Positions 60,719 to 64,000 of a DNA stretch of 64,000 nucleotides are shown here, piece after piece. The DNA is from Methylobacterium sp. R2-1. Its GTDB lineage: Bacteria; Pseudomonadota; Alphaproteobacteria; Rhizobiales; Beijerinckiaceae. How positions within the stretch are numbered: position 1 is the stretch's first letter; every line of letters starts with the position of its first letter. A model generated the notes under the pieces. It was not told where the DNA came from. It ran no database searches and worked only from the letters and a program-made list of their open reading frames with translations. The stretch lies in contig NZ_JACHWM010000022.1 of assembly GCF_014191355.1 (NCBI RefSeq), positions 19,825 through 83,824 on the forward strand. The letters run 5' to 3'. The position numbers were made by a program, and so were the translations under genes.

Positions 60719-61531
60719 ATGCCGCTGCTGACCGACCTGTCGACCGAGGCCGATTGGGTCGAGCCCGATGAGGTGCCGCGCGCACTCGTCACCTACGGCA
60801 TCGTCTCCGACACGTTCGGCGACTTCGAGCTGGAACCGCACCATCATGCCAAGAGCCAGCTCCTGCTCGTCCAGCGCGGCGCGCTGAGCTGCGAGGTTGA
60901 GGGCGGCCTATGGATCGTGCCGCCACAAAGCGCGATCTGGATACCCGGCGGCACGGTCCACGCCATGAAGGTGACAGGCGCGCTAGAGGGCTATGCCGCC
61001 TTTGTCGCGGTTGACGCCAATGAGCCGCCTTACCCGTGCTGCCGCGTCGTGGCGGTGACGCCGCTGCTGCGCGAGTTGCTGATCCGGTGCGCTGGCCTGC
61101 CGCTGCTCTACGACGAGGGTGGCGCGAATGTGCGGCTGACGGCGGTACTGATCGACGAGCTTGCGGCGGCCAGCGCGGAAGACCTGCATCTGCCGATGCC
61201 GGTAGACCCTCGGCTGCGGCGAGTCATCGACCTGATGATAGCTTCGCCGTCCGATCGCGGCACGCTCGATGTCTGGGCCGGCAGGGCCGGCATGAGCACC
61301 CGCACGATGGAGCGGGCGATACGCCGCGAGACGGGTATGAGCTTCGGCCGCTGGCGGCAGCAGCTTGCCCTGATGCTGGCGGTGAAGTGGCTCGCTGGCG
61401 GTTCATCAATCCAGCAGGTTGCGGCCGACCTCGGCTATGAGAGCATACCAAGCTTCGTCACCATGTTCCGCAAAGCGCTCGGCGCGCCGCCCGGCCGCTA
61501 TATGGTCGAGCGCCATGCCAGTGGGCGGTAA
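60719..61531 (+). CDS. AraC-family transcription regulator
   Basis: 270 residues from ATG 60719 (GAAAGG upstream). Cupin-type sensor: FELEPHHHAKSQLLLVQRGA, GGLWIVPPQSAIWIPGGTVH. C-terminal double HTH: TLDVWAGRAGMSTRTMERAI, RRETGMSFGRWRQQLALMLA, GGSSIQQVAADLGYESIPSF, VTMFRKALGAPPGRYM. Divergent from the methyltransferase, so it likely controls it. An ATG at 60668 is possible. Confidence 0.9.
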   Translation: MPLLTDLSTEADWVEPDEVPRALVTYGIVSDTFGDFELEPHHHAKSQLLLVQRGALSCEVEGGLWIVPPQSAIWIPGGTVHAMKVTGALEGYAAFVAVDANEPPYPCCRVVAVTPLLRELLIRCAGLPLLYDEGGANVRLTAVLIDELAAASAEDLHLPMPVDPRLRRVIDLMIASPSDRGTLDVWAGRAGMSTRTMERAIRRETGMSFGRWRQQLALMLAVKWLAGGSSIQQVAADLGYESIPSFVTMFRKALGAPPGRYMVERHASGR

Positions 61532-62140
61532 TTGGACCGACTTGTTAGGTAAGCCGAAAAACCATGCCGGCTTGAATGAAGGAAGGTGCTCCCGCTTTTT
61601 CGATGCGAAGGGGTTTCGAGAATGCCACCAGCGGGTTAGCCACGCCAGTGATCACAACCTAGATGCCAGCAGTTATGTGCAGAAAACGAAGGTTTTTCTT
61701 ACAAGTTGGTATAGCCGGTTCCGACTCAAAGCAGGTATTCGGAAGGTCTGGTGAATGGTGGTCTGACTTCCCCGAAGTGCACGAGCTTGGATGAGAACGA
61801 AGTAGCCGCTTTCGAGCGGGCAGCTTCCTCGGACGGACCTCAGCTATCCAGGACAGCTCCCTCTCGCAGGTCGAAGAGCGACGCGCTACACAGTCAGGAG
61901 CGCTGCAGGACGTGATCACCCAGATATCCTCCTCCCATGGATTTGATCCCGGTTCTCGTTTCATTGAGATCACGGGCCGGTGCACGGAATGCCGCTCTGC
62001 AGCCTGAGCCCCCACACCTCATGTTGTAATAACGTTACATACCGGTCCAAACACACTCGCGTACCGTCGCGCTTGTTGCCTAGGTCGTAGCTGCCAAGCC
62101 ATACGTTACATTGTTACATTACAGCTGGCAGTCTGGTCTT
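61532..62140. other. receptor leader with GTTACAT motifs
   Basis: No gene seen. The last ~120 bp form the leader of the TonB receptor gene and hold the AT-rich GTTACAT/TGTAA motifs. Confidence 0.5.
62021..62123. promoter_or_regulatory. Zur-like palindromic and direct repeats
   Basis: TGTAATAACGTTACA at 62025-62039 is a palindrome (TGTAA, five bases, TTACA). GTTACATTGTTACATT at 62105-62120 is a tandem 8-bp direct repeat of the same half-site. The receptor ATG is at 62141. Because the receptor has a His-rich zinc-type loop, control by the zinc uptake regulator Zur is the natural guess. Confidence 0.5.
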
Positions 62141-63946
62141 ATGTCACGTCGTCTGCGGGCCTGCGCTCTTTCGAGCACCATGCTGATTGCGGTGCCCTTG
62201 CTCGTCAGCATGTCCTGCGATGCCCGTGCTCAATCGGCGGCGACGCTTGAGGAGATCAGCGTCACGTCCGTGAGCCCGGTCCAGGCGCGGTCCCCCGGCC
62301 CGGCGACCCCCTCCCCCGCCGTGCCGTTCGCGCGAGCGGCCGAGGTGCTGCCTGTGGCGACGAACACCTTCTCCCCCGTGACCGTCGTGCCACAGGAGCG
62401 GATCGCCCGCGACCAGCCGCGCACGCTCGGCGACGCCCTGTTCGACCGGCCCGGCATCTCCGCCTCGACCTACGCGCCGGGGGCGGCCTCGCGGCCGATC
62501 ATCCGCGGTCTCGACAACGCTCGGGTGCGCATTCAGGAGAACGGCATCGTCAACGGCGGCGTGTCGGATCTCGGCGAGGACCACGCGGTGCCGGTCAACC
62601 CGCTGAACGCCAGCCGGATCGAGGTGATCCGTGGCCCCGCGACCCTGCGCTACGGTTCGGGGGCGATCGGCGGCGTGGTCTCGGCCGAGAACAATCAGGT
62701 GCCGACCTTCATCCCCGCGCGCGGGATCTCGGGGCAGGTCACGACCGGCTACACCACGGTCGACAACGGCCGGCTCGGGGCGGCCAGCGTCGATGCGGGC
62801 GCGAACGGCATCGCGGTCCACGCCGACGGCTTCAAGACCGCGACCGACTCCTACGCGATCCCCGGCGGCATCCAGCGCAACTCGGCCACCGAGACGCAAG
62901 GCGGCTCGGTCGGCATCTCGGCGATCGGCGACCGCGGCTTCCTCGGCATCTCCTACAGCCACTTCAACGCGCTCTATCAGATCCCCGGCGGCGAGGCCGA
63001 GGAGTCGCGCACCCGGCTCAACCCGAACCAGGACCGCCTGCTCGCCCGCGGCGAGTACCGGCCCCTGGACGGCCCCTTCGAGGTGCTGCGCTTCTGGGCG
63101 GGCTACTCGGTCTACCGCCACGAGGAGATCGGCATCGGGCACGATCACCACGATCACGATCACGAGGATGATCACGACCATGACCATGCCCATGGCGGCG
63201 GGGCCGAGGGCGTGCAGGCGATCTTCAAGAACCGCGAGGTCGAGGCCCGCTTCGAGGCGCAGCACGTGCCGGTCTTCACCGCGCTCGGCACTCTCACCGG
63301 CGCGGTCGGTGTGCAGGCGAGCCGGCGGGTGCTCAACACGCAGCTCGAGGCCTTCCTGCCGCCGACCGAGTCGCGGGTGCTCGCCGCCTATCTGTTCGAG
63401 GAACTGGCCGTTGGCGGAGGCCTGCGCTTCCAGGCTGCGGGCCGCATCGAGGGCGACCGGCTCAACAGCACCGCGACGCAGTTCCCCGACAGCTACCTGC
63501 CGACGGACGGGGAGCCCTTCAGCTACGCCCGGACCCGCCGCTTCGCGCCGAAGAGCGCGAGCATCGGCGCGCTGCAGGATCTGCCCTACGGCTTCGTGGC
63601 GAGCCTCAACGGTTCCTATGTCGAGCGCGCGCCGACCGGCTACGAGCTGTTCGCGCAGGGGCCGCACCATGCCTCCGCGACCTTCGAGATCGGAGATCCG
63701 ACCCTGCGACTTGAGCGCGCCCGCACGGTCGAGCTAAGCCTGCGCCGGGGCATCGGCCCGCTGCGCCTCGACGCGACGGGCTACTACACCCGCTACACCG
63801 GCTTCATCTACCGGCGCGACACCGGCAACCGCTGCGACGACGACTTTGCCTCCTGCGGCAGTGGCGACGAATTGCGCCAAGTGGTCTACTCGCAGGCCAA
63901 TACCGCTTTATGGATGGCCCGCCCCTCACCCGGGCTGCGCTGCTAG
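62141..63946 (+). pseudogene. ZnuD-like TonB-dependent receptor, C-terminus cut off
   Basis: Signal peptide (ALSSTMLIAVPLLVSMSC...ARAQ), plug domain (VTVVPQERIARDQPRTLGDA, RPIIRGLDNARVRIQENGIV, IEVIRGPATLRYGSGAIGGV), then barrel strands and a His/Asp-rich loop (GHDHHDHDHEDDHDHDHAHG) at ~333-352, as in ZnuD-type zinc receptors. The barrel is lost after QVVYSQAN at ~63900: the frame then reads TALWMARPSPGLRC and stops at 63946. Barrel strands needed to close the pore are absent, so it is probably non-functional. Zinc (or cobalt/nickel) uptake is inferred. Confidence 0.8.
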
Positions 63947-64000
63947 GCTTGCAGGGTAGCCGAGATGAGGAAGGGAGCGGGACGATGACGATCGCGGTTC
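63905..64000 (+). mobile_element. probable insertion sequence, left end (IS110-like?)
   Basis: Sequence from about 63905 no longer belongs to the receptor. It runs GGATGGCCCGCCCCTCACCC, and 80 bp on has GGGAGCGGGACG before an ATG at 63985 (MTIAV...), a good start for a transposase. The leader resembles IS110-family ones by recollection only. The element continues beyond the window. Confidence 0.5.

Noticed and set aside
62144..63670. 508-codon minus-strand frame
   Set aside because: Antisense shadow of the TonB receptor; Asp/Arg/Val-rich without domains.

Overview
The window is high-GC alphaproteobacterial DNA, most like Methylobacterium/Methylorubrum. The basis is protein character: TAXI and NitT/TauT binding proteins, an HWE histidine kinase, several Crp/Fnr regulators with small partner genes, MPRYFF-type small proteins, and many orphan small genes typical of that genus. 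Genus is an inference. No rRNA and no CRISPR array are visible; the only complete tRNA is tRNA-Gln(TTG) at 27225-27299.

Layout. 1-1800: relics of a prophage (HNH endonuclease remnant, a chimeric phage membrane gene). 1970-5240: a TAXI-type binding protein with an exported partner, then a secreted Tudor-like protein. 5360-6935: small genes and pseudogenes ending at a 3' half of tRNA-Thr(CGT), an attachment-site scar. 7750-10988: chemoreceptor and REC/HD-GYP phosphodiesterase with a decayed gene between. 11015-12236: an integrative-element relic whose tyrosine recombinase is frameshifted at its catalytic tyrosine. 12.5-20.4 kb: sparse DNA with small genes, a decayed copy of a Crp regulator module, a UmuC relic and an L,D-transpeptidase-like lipoprotein. 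20463-27299: a conserved chromosomal block (DUF3597 protein, ABC importer operon, TerB-like protein, release factor 3, SDR, tRNA-Gln). 27445-33333: diguanylate cyclase and two Crp/Fnr regulators, each overlapping a small downstream gene.

33.6-46.25 kb is a decayed prophage or composite island: small terminase, a large terminase fused by deletion to a phage membrane protein, HNH nucleases, a LexA-like/ribbon-helix-helix regulator, an HU protein, a glycine-rich secreted protein of lower GC, and a compact plus-strand module of small genes (41.6-45.3 kb). In that module four starts are each preceded, 18-21 nt upstream, by the same 16-bp interrupted palindrome, which in turn follows a GC-rich inverted repeat. 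This is the strongest candidate here for an undescribed regulatory system.

46262-51020 carries an isocitrate lyase/PEP mutase-family gene abutting a truncated flavin monooxygenase, a catalase-like peroxidase, EAL and MHYT relics and a MITE-like element. 51102-55039 holds a multi-PAS HWE kinase, a Crp/Fnr regulator and an MPRYFF protein. 55195-61531 holds redox and small-molecule genes beside their own regulators (aldo/keto reductase; HTH regulator with SDR; AraC-GyrI; methyltransferase with AraC). At the right edge a ZnuD-like TonB receptor with a histidine-rich loop is cut off by what looks like an insertion sequence.

Overall: stable core blocks separated by island scar tissue, with recurrent deletion fusions, a duplicated regulator module, and a dispersed family of terminator-like hairpins.
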